NCBI GenBank assembly: GCA_017881725.1
Contig: JADGQO010000027.1
Span: 1 to 38,567, forward strand
DNA: 38,567 nt
Source of the DNA: Fibrobacteria bacterium
GTDB lineage: Bacteria > Fibrobacterota > Fibrobacteria > UBA11236
Direction of reading: 5' to 3'
Under the pieces are notes generated by a model that saw nothing but the letters and a program-made list of their open reading frames with translations, had not been told where the DNA came from and did no database searches. How positions within the stretch are numbered: position 1 is the first letter of the stretch; the number at the start of each line of letters is the position of its first letter. This document shows, piece by piece, positions 16,811 to 25,187 of the stretch. Both the position numbers and the translations under genes were made by a program.

Positions 16811-17124
16811 TCCCGTGGGGCTGGGTCGGCGCGCGGGATTCCGTGGGCTGGGCCGGCCCCGTGCTCCGGGCCTCGGACGGCTTCGGCCTCGACTGACGAT
16901 GGGTGGGGTCGATGGCCGGCCGGATGGGTTCCGCTGGGTCTTCGCGGCTCCGTAACGCGCAAGCTACTCCCTACTTTGTTTTCGACGCAGGCGCTGCTGC
17001 AAAGCTGGTCCGGCCGGCGACGCCTCGACCTACGCCGACTCGGCCCGGAGCACGGGGCCGACCCAGCGCTGCGGGGCGCGCGGGGGTGGAAGAGAAGAGA
17101 AATGCGGGGGAGTGGGTCATCGCC

Positions 17125-17151
17125 GGGGGGCGGGAGACTATGGGGTTGGGG
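17125..17151 (+). other. Canonical G-quadruplex motif
   Basis: Four G-tracts (17125-17130, 17132-17134, 17142-17145, 17148-17151) are separated by loops of 1, 7 and 2 nt, fitting the standard four-tract rule. It lies in the G-rich strand of the gene-free region. Any function is unknown. Confidence 0.55.
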
Positions 17152-17297
17152 CGATTCGGGGCCGCGACGGCGGTGGGGACGAGGCCGTGGAATAACGCGC
17201 GGCGGGGAATGCAGGGGAGAGTTAGGCTGTAGGGTTGGAGCGATTCGGGGGCCGCGACGACTCTGCGGACTGCGCGGTGGAACTACGCGCGGCGGAA
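17143..17297 (+). repeat. Two imperfect direct repeats, 89-bp period
   Basis: The segment starting at 17143 (GGGTTGGGGCGATTCGGGG, then CCGCGACG, CGTGGAATAACGCGCGGCGG) recurs from 17232 with a few changes (GGGTTGGAGCGATTCGGGGG, CCGCGACG, CGGTGGAACTACGCGCGGCGG). The spacing between matching points is 89 bp. It is non-coding and not matched elsewhere in the window that I can see. Confidence 0.6.
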
Positions 17298-17545
17298 GAC
17301 ACGGGGGTGGGGCCTCGGGAACTACCGGAATATCCACATAAAGGATGCAAGTTCAGTTCGCAGGCGATTCGGGTGAACCGCTGCTTATGCTGCCGAACAT
17401 CGTGGATCACATGGCGCATCACGGCACAGTTCTGCATATGGAGGGGTCGAGTTATGGAATGTAAAAGTCCAAGCAGGCCAATCGCGAACCCAACCCAAAA
17501 AGCTGCTGGTAATAGTAAGATTCCATCAAGGACACGCAAACAGTT

Positions 17546-17779
17546 GTGGCCATCGAACGTCGCTTGGCGCGTCTGATGGCCGGAAATTTGGGCGATTGGA
17601 AAACCATCGACACCATTAAAGAATTGAGGATTGACTATGGGCCAGGGTATCGGATCTACTGCGGGAAAAAAGGACAAACCTGGATCCTCCTCCTTGTCGG
17701 CGGCACGAAGCGCACGCAAGCGCGGGATATCCAAACGGCAAAAGCCTACTGGGCGGATTACGAAAATCGCACCGGATGA
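17546..17779 (+). CDS. HigB/RelE-type addiction-module toxin, N-terminally truncated
   Basis: The 77-aa reading matches the core and C-terminus of the putative addiction-module killer family (TIGR02683-like): RRLARLMAGNLGDWKTI, ELRIDYGPGYRIY, LLLVGGTKRTQARDI and AKAYWADY. Such toxins are mRNA interferases of about 95-110 aa. Here homology extends upstream to DSIKD (17519) but is then broken by three consecutive in-frame stops, so roughly the first 15-20 residues are missing. Translation could begin at the GTG at 17546, without a clear ribosome binding site. The antitoxin gene follows after 4 nt. I consider the toxin probably inactive, though a short active form is not excluded. Confidence 0.7.
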   Translation: MAIERRLARLMAGNLGDWKTIDTIKELRIDYGPGYRIYCGKKGQTWILLLVGGTKRTQARDIQTAKAYWADYENRTG

Positions 17780-17783
17780 TAAG

Positions 17784-18071
17784 GTGAGCGTTCCTTATGA
17801 ACCGGACCTCTTGAAGCGATTGGAAGAGCCTGGACATGCAAGGGCCTATTTAGCCGCATGCCTCCAGGATGATTTCCCGGGCACATTTTTTGTGGCGCTT
17901 CGCCAAGTCATCCAGGCGCGAGACGGTGTGACTAAGGTTGCAAAGAAGCTGCGCCTAAACCGGCCAGGGCTTTACCGCGCGCTTTCCGAAAAAGGGAATC
18001 CCAGCATGAAAACCATCATGGCGGTCATGGCGGCTTTGGGCCTTCACCTGGAAGTCTCGAAATCGCTTTGA
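17784..18071 (+). CDS. HigA-type addiction-module antitoxin (HTH)
   Basis: The 95-aa protein matches the antidote family paired with TIGR02683-type toxins (TIGR02684-like). The N-terminal part has YLAACLQDDFPGTFFVALRQ. A helix-turn-helix follows, covering VTKVAKKLRLNRPGLYRALS, then the family hallmark EKGNPSMKTIMAVMAALGLHLEV. I chose the GTG at 17784 (MSVPYEP), 4 nt after the toxin stop and with GGA about 7 nt upstream, because the longer frame from 17631 merely reads through the toxin gene. It normally binds and neutralises the toxin and represses the operon. Here it appears intact while the toxin is shortened. Confidence 0.85.
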   Translation: MSVPYEPDLLKRLEEPGHARAYLAACLQDDFPGTFFVALRQVIQARDGVTKVAKKLRLNRPGLYRALSEKGNPSMKTIMAVMAALGLHLEVSKSL

Positions 18072-18100
18072 GTCTCGTACGGCGGTAGGGAGTAGCCGAT

Positions 18101-18123
18101 AATCACCATTAAAAATGGTGATT
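18101..18123. repeat. Palindrome copy 2 (ACCATT-aaa-AATGGT core)
   Basis: Arms AATCACCATT (18101-18110) and AATGGTGATT (18114-18123) form a perfect 10-bp inverted repeat around AAA. It lies 30 nt after the antitoxin stop and 138 nt before the start of the barrel gene at 18261. It shares a 17-bp core (TCACCATT and AATGGTGA arms) with the copy at 7897-7919. There is no T-run after it. Part of the core (AAAATGG) recurs at 18125-18131. Confidence 0.65.
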
Positions 18124-18169
18124 CAAAATGGTCTGATCTCCCATTTTTCGTGGAATCGGGCCGGGGGCC

Positions 18170-18198
18170 TTGACCTTTCCCTCAGGTTTTCCGATTTT
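18170..18198 (+). promoter_or_regulatory. Candidate promoter of the barrel protein gene
   Basis: TTGACC (18170-18175, five of six to the -35 consensus) is followed after 17 bp by GATTTT (18193-18198, three of six to the -10 consensus), about 60 nt before the ATG at 18261. The weak -10 box makes this tentative. Confidence 0.3.
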
Positions 18199-18260
18199 CC
18201 CAAACGCGCATCACGATTTTCCATCGCATTTTGAATGACCCGCTCACAAAGGATTTACCC

Positions 18261-18869
18261 ATGTCGTTTCGAGAAAATGTTCTTGCCCTGTTCGCCCTTT
18301 CCGCAACCCTGGCCGGCGCCGCATTCGCGCAGCCCAGCTTCAGCTTGAAAACCAATTCGGATTTCCCCACCTTGGGCACGGATTTCGGTTACAAGTTTGG
18401 AAAAATCGAACCCTTCATTGGCATCAGCAATTATTCCATGCGCATGGAAAACCGGACGTCCTACGCGCCGAATTCACTTGAATCCGGCAGCAGCTCCTAT
18501 GCCCGGGCTTCGGTGTTCATTACATCGGTGGGTATGCGCATCGGTTTCCGCGACGAAGGCGTAAAGCCGTATTTGTTCGCCAACATGTACAAGCTGTTCA
18601 CCATCGTGGACATCGACGGCAATTCGCCACAAGAGGATGACCAAATCGAATCCACATACAGCCCATTCGGATTGGGTGCGGGCTTCGGGGCGGAATATGC
18701 GGTGTCGAAAGGGTTCTCCGTGTTCGGCGAATACGGGTTCCGGACGCTGTTCCCCCACTCGACCACTAACGATCCCAACGCCTCTTCCCCGGGGGTTACC
18801 CGCACGGACGAGTTCACCGCCATGTTCAGCATGCTGAACGGCGCGGCGGGGATTCGGTTTTATTTCTAG
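18261..18869 (+). CDS. Small outer-membrane beta-barrel protein
   Basis: The 202-aa protein has a signal peptide (LALFALSATLAGAAFAQ, cleavage near residue 24). Short alternating amphipathic strands follow, such as GTDFGYKFGKIEPFIGIS, VGMRIGF, YLFANMY and FGAEYAVSKGFSVFGEYG, and it ends in IRFYF, a terminal aromatic residue typical of outer-membrane barrels. It resembles OmpA/Ail-like 8-stranded barrels in length, but no specific family is recognised. The ATG at 18261 is supported by AAAGGA 7 nt upstream. It stands alone, with the epimerase gene convergent downstream. Confidence 0.75.
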   Translation: MSFRENVLALFALSATLAGAAFAQPSFSLKTNSDFPTLGTDFGYKFGKIEPFIGISNYSMRMENRTSYAPNSLESGSSSYARASVFITSVGMRIGFRDEGVKPYLFANMYKLFTIVDIDGNSPQEDDQIESTYSPFGLGAGFGAEYAVSKGFSVFGEYGFRTLFPHSTTNDPNASSPGVTRTDEFTAMFSMLNGAAGIRFYF

Positions 18870-19021
18870 CTGAGTTCCGGTGCGGCCATTGAGAGCCGGG
18901 GTTTCTCTCCCTTGGGACCCGGAAGTGAGCCTGCGGTTTGCCGACCCAGGCGCTTGTGCAAATTCCCAAATCACGGGCTCTGCTCTCGGGTATTGACCGG
19001 AGCGCGCCATCCTTCGGTCCC

Positions 19022-20116
19022 TCAGCCCAAATTTTTTCGGTACCAGCCCATGGCGATATCCAAGCCCTGGCCGATGGTGTGGGTGGGGACGTAACCCAGG
19101 CGTGACTGCGCTTTGGAAATGTCGGCAAGGGAATGCATGATGTCGCCGGGACGATAAGGTCCGTACTCGGGTCGCAGGTCCTTGAGATCGGGACGTCCGT
19201 CGGATAAACGATCGCGCAGCAGGGTGAACAACTCGTTCAAATCCGTGCGGCCGCCCACGGCCACGTTGTAGGCCTCGCCGGCAACTCCGTTTTTTCCGGC
19301 GCTCCCGGCATTGTCGGAACCATTGCCCGGGCCCCCGGGCTTCCCGGGACCCGGAGCATCCGGAGCGGTGGCGGCCAAAAGGTTGGCTTGCACCACGTTT
19401 TCGATGAAACAGAAATCGCGGCTCACGTCGCCTTTGCCGTTCATGCGCACGGGTTCGCGGCGCAGCATGGCCCCGGCCCATTTGGGAATCACGGCCGCGT
19501 ACTGGCCTTCCGGATCCTGGCGCGCACCGAACACGTTGAAATAGCGGAGGCCCACGGTTTCCAAGCCGTACACGCGGCTATAAATGTCCGCGTATAATTC
19601 ATTGGTCCATTTCGAGAGCGCGTAGGGCGACAAAGGCTTGCCGACGCGGGCTTCGAACTTGGGCAGATTCGGCTCGTCGCCGTAAACGGAACTGCTGGAG
19701 GCGTAAACCATGCGCTTAACCTTCGCGTCGCGGGCGGCCAAGAGCATGTTCACCGTACCATCCACGTTAACCTGGTGGGTGGTTTGCGGATCGGCGATGG
19801 AACGGGGCACCGAACCCAAAGCGGCCTGATGCAGCACATAGTCGACGCCGGCAGTGGCGGACATGCAGGCGGAGGCTTCGCGGATATCGGCTTCGATGAA
19901 GGTGAATCGGCTCCAGGCGGATTCACCCACGATGGACCGGACTTCTTCCAGGTTCTTGCGATGGCCGGTGGCGAAATTATCCAGACCGCGGACGGTTTGA
20001 CCCAGGCGCAGCAAGTGTTCCACCAGATGCGATCCGATGAATCCGGCGGCTCCGGTCACCAGCCAGGTTTTGGGCTCACGGGCCAAGGCGGATTTTAAGC
20101 TTTCGAAAGCGGTCAT
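19022..20116 (-). CDS. NAD-dependent UDP-sugar 4-epimerase (WbpP/WbgU-like)
   Basis: The 364-aa extended short-chain dehydrogenase resembles WbpP/TviC-type UDP-N-acetylhexosamine 4-epimerases. The NAD motif is [10 protein letters not shown], followed by the [27 protein letters not shown], catalytic YALSK and [21 protein letters not shown] blocks. It would supply UDP-GalNAc or a related C4-epimer for surface glycans. Between [12 protein letters not shown] and [16 protein letters not shown] it carries an unusual Gly/Pro/Asn-rich stretch of about 30 residues not expected in the family. The ATG has GGAG 5 nt upstream. It lies 24 nt after the HAD gene, so the two form an operon. Confidence 0.92.
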   Translation of the reverse strand: MTAFESLKSALAREPKTWLVTGAAGFIGSHLVEHLLRLGQTVRGLDNFATGHRKNLEEVRSIVGESAWSRFTFIEADIREASACMSATAGVDYVLHQAALGSVPRSIADPQTTHQVNVDGTVNMLLAARDAKVKRMVYASSSSVYGDEPNLPKFEARVGKPLSPYALSKWTNELYADIYSRVYGLETVGLRYFNVFGARQDPEGQYAAVIPKWAGAMLRREPVRMNGKGDVSRDFCFIENVVQANLLAATAPDAPGPGKPGGPGNGSDNAGSAGKNGVAGEAYNVAVGGRTDLNELFTLLRDRLSDGRPDLKDLRPEYGPYRPGDIMHSLADISKAQSRLGYVPTHTIGQGLDIAMGWYRKNLG

Positions 20117-20140
20117 TCTATCTCCAAGTCGCGAAGTTTT

Positions 20141-21076
20141 TCAAGTGGCATAGCGCGTGGGCTCGTTCCCGGGATTCCGGTCGCGGCCAGGCGCAGACGA
20201 TCCGGACGATCCGAAAATCAAGGTGAAAATTTCCGGTTGAACCGCGCGATCGTATTTCATGGCGACGCGACGCTCCAGAGCGCGGCAATGTTCGGGCGCA
20301 TAATCCCGCGCTGACGCCGCCTCGCGCACGGCGTCACCAGACGCGGCGGGATTTTTCGGACCGATGGCGAACAACAAAAGGAGCAACTTGGCCAACTTGG
20401 TTTTCCAAACCGGTTGCTTGCGAGGCACGTCCAATACGGGCCAATCGCGTTCGGCGGCGAGGCGTGATAATTTACGGGTGGGCCGCACGCAAATGGGGAA
20501 CTCCACGAACTCGAACAAAAACCGGTCATGATGGTGATCCGAATAGGCGAAAGCCAGCGCGCCCGCTCCATCATAGCCCAACGCTTTGAGGCGGACGATT
20601 TTATTGGCTCCGCGCAGGTTGCCGTCGGCATAGCGGGGCAGACGCAAGCTCCCCCGGGGCGGCCAGAGGATTTCCGTTCCCTGGATGTCGGCCATGGGCA
20701 ACAGCGTTTTCAGATGTCTCAAATAGAAGGTGGCGCTGGCGGAGACGATCACCACTTTGTGGCCCAGCAGATGATGCGTCCATAACCGCCGGAGCACCGG
20801 GGCATGGAAACGCGCGGCCAAATCCTCGCGTACGAAATCCGCGGCCAGTTGGTCAAGACGGGCGGGATCCTCAAAGGACATGGGGTACAGGAAAATGCGC
20901 TTCAAGGCGTGGCTGTCGACGATGCGGAGGAGAAACAATACGAGTCCCAGCCAATTCAGCGGCAGGAAAATCCGGCGCGCCGGACGTTGGCCATAATAAT
21001 AGCGCAGCCAATACAGGATGCTGTCGCCGTCGAGCAAGGTGTCGTCGAAATCGAAAAAGGCATGGACCCGGGGCAT
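20141..21076 (-). CDS. HAD-IB family phosphatase-like hydrolase
   Basis: The 311-aa protein has the HAD motif I DFDDTLLDGDS (nucleophile Asp9, acid Asp11), motif II VVIVSASATFY, and motif IV as FAYSDHHHD, the HAD-IB layout seen in phosphoserine-phosphatase-like enzymes. A helical cap with hydrophobic segment LNWLGLVLFLLRI lies near residues 41-53. The C-terminal 80 residues after the HAD fold (rich in Lys, Ala and Arg) are unassigned. The substrate is unknown; HAD-IB enzymes act on phosphoserine or lipid and sugar phosphates. The HAD and epimerase genes are adjacent and co-directional. No clear Shine-Dalgarno sequence precedes the ATG. Confidence 0.82.
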   Translation of the reverse strand: MPRVHAFFDFDDTLLDGDSILYWLRYYYGQRPARRIFLPLNWLGLVLFLLRIVDSHALKRIFLYPMSFEDPARLDQLAADFVREDLAARFHAPVLRRLWTHHLLGHKVVIVSASATFYLRHLKTLLPMADIQGTEILWPPRGSLRLPRYADGNLRGANKIVRLKALGYDGAGALAFAYSDHHHDRFLFEFVEFPICVRPTRKLSRLAAERDWPVLDVPRKQPVWKTKLAKLLLLLFAIGPKNPAASGDAVREAASARDYAPEHCRALERRVAMKYDRAVQPEIFTLIFGSSGSSAPGRDRNPGNEPTRYAT

Positions 21077-21135
21077 ACGGCAAAAATAGAATAGTTCAAC
21101 ATGCCAATAAGCTATCTTCTTCGGTCAGGGGCCTC

Positions 21136-23124
21136 ATGAACGTACGGAACGCGGCTGCAAGCTTGGATCAACTGACCCGTCGATGGGAAGCGGCCATCGC
21201 GACCTCGCCGTTGGTTGCCGGGTTGCGGCAACTCGCGGACACGGAGAAGCGGCTCAAGTCCGGGCGTCCGCTGATCGCGCGGGAGCGCGTCGCTTTGGAA
21301 AACCAAGGTAATGTCTGTACCGACTGGTCGCGCGTGCGTTTGGAAGGCGACGCCGCCTTGGACAATATCCGCGACAACCGCTTCGATGGCGACGTTCTCC
21401 TCTTGGGATTCGCGGGGGAATGGACCGGTCCGGGCAACAGCGTTTGGCCCGCCGGGATGTCGCATTGCCGCGTCCGCAACGCCGTGATCGGCAACGCCTG
21501 TCTTTACGATATCGCCAGCCTGGAGCGGCAAGTCATCGGGGACGGAGCGGTTTTGGTCGGCATCGGGGAAATCGATTGTCCCCGGCCCACTTTGTTTTCC
21601 TTCGGACAAGCCATCCATCCCGGCACGGAGACGGGCTTGCGGAGCGTATGGATTTGGGACGATATGACGCTGGAAGATTGCGTGACGGCTTCCAGCCTGC
21701 CGGTTGAAGCGCAGCAGGCTTTCCAAAAAACCGTCGACGCAGCGACCCGCGCATTAACCTCCGGCTTCGGCTACGTGGGCCCGCGCGCGGCCGTCCTGCA
21801 TACGCGTCATGTGCAGGGCGCCTGGATTGGACCGGGAGTCCTGGTGCAAGGCGCAACTTTGATCCGCGAATCCGCCCTAATGGGAGCGGAGCAAATACCG
21901 AGCATAGAACCGGAGAAAAGCCCCAGCGTGACTGCGGAAAAAAATCCCAGTGTGGCGGCCGAAAATATTCCCACGGTAGCCGCCGATGACGCGTGGATCG
22001 AGCACTCCCTGCTGCAACCCGGCGCGCGCGTCGAATCCGGCGGACGGGTTTCCCGCAGCCTGCTCATGGAACGCGCGTCCGTGGCCTGGGGCGGCATGGT
22101 GTCCCAAAGCGTGGTGGGCTCCGATACGCAGGTCCACAAAGGGGAACTCAACGCGTCCTTGGTCGGGCCGTTCGTCGGCTTCCATCATCAAAGCCTGCTC
22201 ATCTCGGCGCTTTGGCCCGAAGGGCGCGGCAATATTGCCTATGGCGCCAATGTCGGCAGCAACCATACCGGTAAAAAACCCGATCAGGAAATCCGCCCCG
22301 GGGAAGGAAATTTTTTCGGATTGGGATCGTCGATCAAGTTCCCGGCCAATTTCGAGGACGCGCCGTACTCGATCATCGCCACCGGCATCGTCACCCAGCC
22401 GCAGCGGCTCCGCTTCCCCTTCTCGCTGGTCAATCAACCCCACGCGGCTCCGGCCGATCTGCCTCCCGGCCTCAACGAAATCGTCCCCGGATGGATGTGG
22501 TCGGATAACTTGTATTCCCTGGTGCGCCGCGCCTATAAATTCGGGGATTCGGAACGCAGCCGGAATCCGAGCGACCCGGCCTCCTCTAAATGCCAAACCG
22601 GAAAACTCCGCGCGGGATTTTTCACCAGCCGGATTTTCAACCACGAAATGGCCGCCAAGGTTTTGCGCGCCCGCCAGGCCTTGTGCCAGGCGCCTTCCGA
22701 CCGGGAGTATTATCTCGAAGAGCAAATTCCAGGAATGGGAAAAAACTTTTTACGACCGAAAGCGTTGGAGCAAGCCCTCTCCGCCTACTCGGACTACCTG
22801 TGTTTCTTTCTCTTGCGCGCTCATGCGGACAACCCTCGCTCCGCATGGCCCGGGGTATGGTCGCCGTTGGTCGACGCGGTGGCGGCGGAATTGGATTCCG
22901 GTCCGGATATTCGTTTGTATTTAAAGTCACAGTTATTCCGCATTTTGGATCTGGGTCGCGCCGTCACAGCTTCGCTCGCGCGGGACGACAAACGCGGAAA
23001 AAAAATCTTCGACGATTACGCCGACTTCCATCCCTCTCCCGAAACCGACGGCGCCGTCTTGCGCCTGGGCGAGGACCTGGCGGACTTATCCTCGCGGCTT
23101 AACGAGTTCCTGGCGGCAGATTGA
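21136..23124 (+). CDS. DUF4954 family protein with left-handed beta-helix-like repeats
   Basis: The 662-aa protein matches the DUF4954 family known from Bacteroidetes, spirochaetes and Fibrobacter. Diagnostic blocks are YGANVGSNHTGKKPDQEI, GEGNFFGLGSSIKFP and YSIIATGIVTQPQ. The first half has imperfect hexapeptide-like turns (for example HCRVRNAVIGNACLYDI), suggesting a beta-helix as in sugar-nucleotide acyltransferases, so a nucleotide-sugar role is possible but unproven. Around residues 252-283 it contains four 8-residue repeats (feature at 21889-21984). Its stop overlaps the start of the following glycosyltransferase gene by 4 nt, so the two products probably work together. Confidence 0.85.
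   Translation: MNVRNAAASLDQLTRRWEAAIATSPLVAGLRQLADTEKRLKSGRPLIARERVALENQGNVCTDWSRVRLEGDAALDNIRDNRFDGDVLLLGFAGEWTGPGNSVWPAGMSHCRVRNAVIGNACLYDIASLERQVIGDGAVLVGIGEIDCPRPTLFSFGQAIHPGTETGLRSVWIWDDMTLEDCVTASSLPVEAQQAFQKTVDAATRALTSGFGYVGPRAAVLHTRHVQGAWIGPGVLVQGATLIRESALMGAEQIPSIEPEKSPSVTAEKNPSVAAENIPTVAADDAWIEHSLLQPGARVESGGRVSRSLLMERASVAWGGMVSQSVVGSDTQVHKGELNASLVGPFVGFHHQSLLISALWPEGRGNIAYGANVGSNHTGKKPDQEIRPGEGNFFGLGSSIKFPANFEDAPYSIIATGIVTQPQRLRFPFSLVNQPHAAPADLPPGLNEIVPGWMWSDNLYSLVRRAYKFGDSERSRNPSDPASSKCQTGKLRAGFFTSRIFNHEMAAKVLRARQALCQAPSDREYYLEEQIPGMGKNFLRPKALEQALSAYSDYLCFFLLRAHADNPRSAWPGVWSPLVDAVAAELDSGPDIRLYLKSQLFRILDLGRAVTASLARDDKRGKKIFDDYADFHPSPETDGAVLRLGEDLADLSSRLNEFLAAD
21889..21984 (+). repeat. 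Four in-frame 24-bp repeats inside the DUF4954 gene
   Basis: The stretch encodes EQIPSIEP, EKSPSVTA, EKNPSVAA and ENIPTVAA in succession, four 8-codon units. They interrupt the beta-helix-like part and look like a recently expanded minisatellite linker. Confidence 0.75.
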
Positions 23125-25109
23125 ACGCGCCGATGGCACCGCGCGCGCGCGTCCTGACCAATATTCATCTCCCGGCCGTGCCGGGCTTTTCCATCAAGAC
23201 CTTTGGCGATTACCTGACGCCAGGGCAAATCCTGGGAAAACCGCTCATCATAGGCGCTCCGCCAGAATCCGATCTCTTGACGGCGGGCGCCGATACGCCG
23301 GCTTCGGCTTGGCGGCCGGAATTCGAGCGCCGATCCCTTGCGGAAATCCTGTCCCGCATTCCCGCCTCGGAAAAACCCGACATCCTGATCATCGCCAGCC
23401 CGGAGTATTTGCCCGTCCCCCTCGACGTGGAACGATTCCCCGGCGCCAAGGCCCTGCTCATCACGGACTGGAACGTCTGCCTGCGCTTTCTGCCCAATCT
23501 TTGCCCGCTGTTCGACTTTTGTTTCACGGATTGGCCCGGATACCGGCTGCTCCGCCGGGCCGGAGTCGGCAATGTCCACCATCAGGCCCTGTTCGGCCAC
23601 GATCCCGCCGTGTTCCGGGACCTGGGAAGGCACCGTAACCTGGATGTTTCCTTTTGCGGGAACCTCAACTCCGGCCTGCACGGCGAGCGCAACCGCCTCC
23701 TGGCCCGCCTGGCCCTTTGGGGCGTGGGCCGCAGCGTGCACGTGCGCCAGGCTTTCGACTCGGACTACGTCGAGGTGCTCAACCGCAGCCGCCTGGTGTT
23801 CAACTATTCCATCCGACGCGAGGCCAACATGCGCCTGTTCGAGGCGATGGCCTGCGGGGCCGTCCCCCTGGTGGAGGAAACCAACCAGGAAGCCCCGATC
23901 CTGTTCCAGGAAGGAAAACATTATTTCAAATATCCCCTGGGCGGATTGGAAGCGGCCTTGGATCGCCTGCTGGCCGATCCCGCGCGCATCGCCGCAGTCG
24001 CGGAAGCAGGCCGTGAAGCCGTGCGCGGCCAAACCAAGTCCGAGCAAATCCGCGCCGCGCTGGATACCATCCTGCGCGCCGGATCGGGAGTGGCCTCTTT
24101 GGGAGTGGCCGCTTCCCCGGAAAACCTTGACGTAACCCGTGTGCTACCTGGCCTCCGCGACCCAGGAGTCGTAGAAGCCCGCCGTGACCCCGTTGCGGCC
24201 GCTGCCGGACGCAAAGCCCTGATCAAGCTCCGCGTTTTGGGCAAAGGTTATACCATGCAGGAAGCCTTGCAGGAAATCATGCAGCGATCGGGGGATACTC
24301 CCGGCATTGCCGAGGAAGCCCTGCCGGGGGCTTTTTTGTCCGCCTTGGAACGCCATCCGGGGAAAATGCTGCCCACAATCGATGCCTTGCTGACTCGCGT
24401 GTTGCCGCAAACGCCCGAGCCTTTGCTCGGATTCTTGAAGATGAAAAGGATCTTCCGGTCCGGCGCATGGACGGACGCGGCGGCGGCGGCCCAAGCCTTG
24501 CTCGTGACCCTTGAGTCCGCCGCGTATGGCCACGATTTATACGATCAGTTCCATCCGCCTTTGGATTTGGGCCTGGGGATGAACACGGATCTGAACAATG
24601 CCTACCGCCGGGATCTGGAAACCGCGTCCGGGGCTTTCCCGGGGAAACCGACAGGTTACCCCGCTCTCCTGCGCGCGCTGGCGCTGGCTTGCCAAGGCCA
24701 TGCCCTCTTGGCGCTGGGAAGGCCCGCCGAAGCATTGGAAGCGCTCCGGAAAATCCGGCCCCCGGATATCAACCCGGTCCCGGGTCTCGAACCCGCTCCG
24801 GGATCCATCCCGCGCCCGGGGATCATCCCGGACCCGGGCTACGCCTCCGTGGACGCGCACGGGGATCTCGCGGAAGCGCAGTTGGCACTGGGGGATGCCG
24901 CCGGATCCGCATCGACGTTGAGGGAGTGGTTCCGGCTTAAGCCTTTGGACACCAAGGTTTGGGACAAGGTTTACGAAGGATTGCAAAAGACCGGCGACAA
25001 AAATGGCCTCGTGGCTTTCCTGCGGGAAATTTCGGTTTACGCCGGGGCTTTTCTCGACGCGAACCAGGCGCGCATCATTTCAGATCTGCTTGCGAGAGAG
25101 CTGGCGTAG
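23121..25109 (+). CDS. CgeB-like glycosyltransferase with a C-terminal helical/TPR-like extension
   Basis: The 662-aa protein carries an N-terminal GT-B-type glycosyltransferase of the CgeB kind to about residue 320. It has a central FCGNLNSGLHGERNRLL segment and the nucleotide-sugar-binding block RLFEAMACGAVPLVEE, then DILFQE-like and HYFKYPLGGLEAALDRLL motifs. The rest is alpha-helical and TPR-like (HALLALGRPAEALEALRKI, LAEAQLALGDAAGSASTL) and contains a Pro-Gly repeat. Translation likely begins at the TTG at 23121 overlapping the DUF4954 stop; the ATG at 23133 is the alternative. Donor and acceptor are unknown. Coupling to DUF4954 and the sugar-gene surroundings suggest surface or protein glycosylation. 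Confidence 0.83.
   Translation: MNAPMAPRARVLTNIHLPAVPGFSIKTFGDYLTPGQILGKPLIIGAPPESDLLTAGADTPASAWRPEFERRSLAEILSRIPASEKPDILIIASPEYLPVPLDVERFPGAKALLITDWNVCLRFLPNLCPLFDFCFTDWPGYRLLRRAGVGNVHHQALFGHDPAVFRDLGRHRNLDVSFCGNLNSGLHGERNRLLARLALWGVGRSVHVRQAFDSDYVEVLNRSRLVFNYSIRREANMRLFEAMACGAVPLVEETNQEAPILFQEGKHYFKYPLGGLEAALDRLLADPARIAAVAEAGREAVRGQTKSEQIRAALDTILRAGSGVASLGVAASPENLDVTRVLPGLRDPGVVEARRDPVAAAAGRKALIKLRVLGKGYTMQEALQEIMQRSGDTPGIAEEALPGAFLSALERHPGKMLPTIDALLTRVLPQTPEPLLGFLKMKRIFRSGAWTDAAAAAQALLVTLESAAYGHDLYDQFHPPLDLGLGMNTDLNNAYRRDLETASGAFPGKPTGYPALLRALALACQGHALLALGRPAEALEALRKIRPPDINPVPGLEPAPGSIPRPGIIPDPGYASVDAHGDLAEAQLALGDAAGSASTLREWFRLKPLDTKVWDKVYEGLQKTGDKNGLVAFLREISVYAGAFLDANQARIISDLLARELA
24774..24845 (+). 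repeat. Four in-frame 18-bp repeats inside the glycosyltransferase gene
   Basis: The stretch encodes PVPGLE, PAPGSI, PRPGII and PDPGYA, four 6-codon units with a P-x-P-G core. It forms a flexible linker between helical segments of the C-terminal extension. Confidence 0.75.
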
Positions 25110-25187
25110 TCGCAAATCCGTTACCGTTTTAAACTAATCGCGATCAACGAATCCAACCGCCGAGGCGCGGAAATGCATGTGCCGTTC

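Larger units (their letters stand above)
16811..17545. other. 735-bp gene-free GC-rich region with strong G skew
   Basis: No reading frame here has a credible start, composition or family motif; the open frames are long because of high GC content and are Pro/Arg- or Gly/Arg-rich. From about 17060 to 17330 the plus strand is very rich in G runs. Two imperfect 89-bp-spaced repeats and a G-quadruplex motif are described separately. The last 200 bp are less GC-rich and lead into the truncated toxin gene. I see no promoter or RNA gene here. Confidence 0.6.

Noticed and set aside
16795-17337. 180-codon minus-strand frame in the G-rich region
   Set aside because: It encodes an almost pure Pro/Arg/Ser sequence with no motif or ribosome binding site, a by-product of G skew.
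17222-17734. 170-codon minus-strand frame across the truncated toxin
   Set aside because: It overlaps the clearly homologous toxin on the opposite strand and matches no family I recognise; treated as a shadow.
17631-17783. Longer N-terminus for the antitoxin (146 codons from 17631)
   Set aside because: The extra 51 codons are the toxin gene read in another frame and the family homology begins only near the GTG at 17784.
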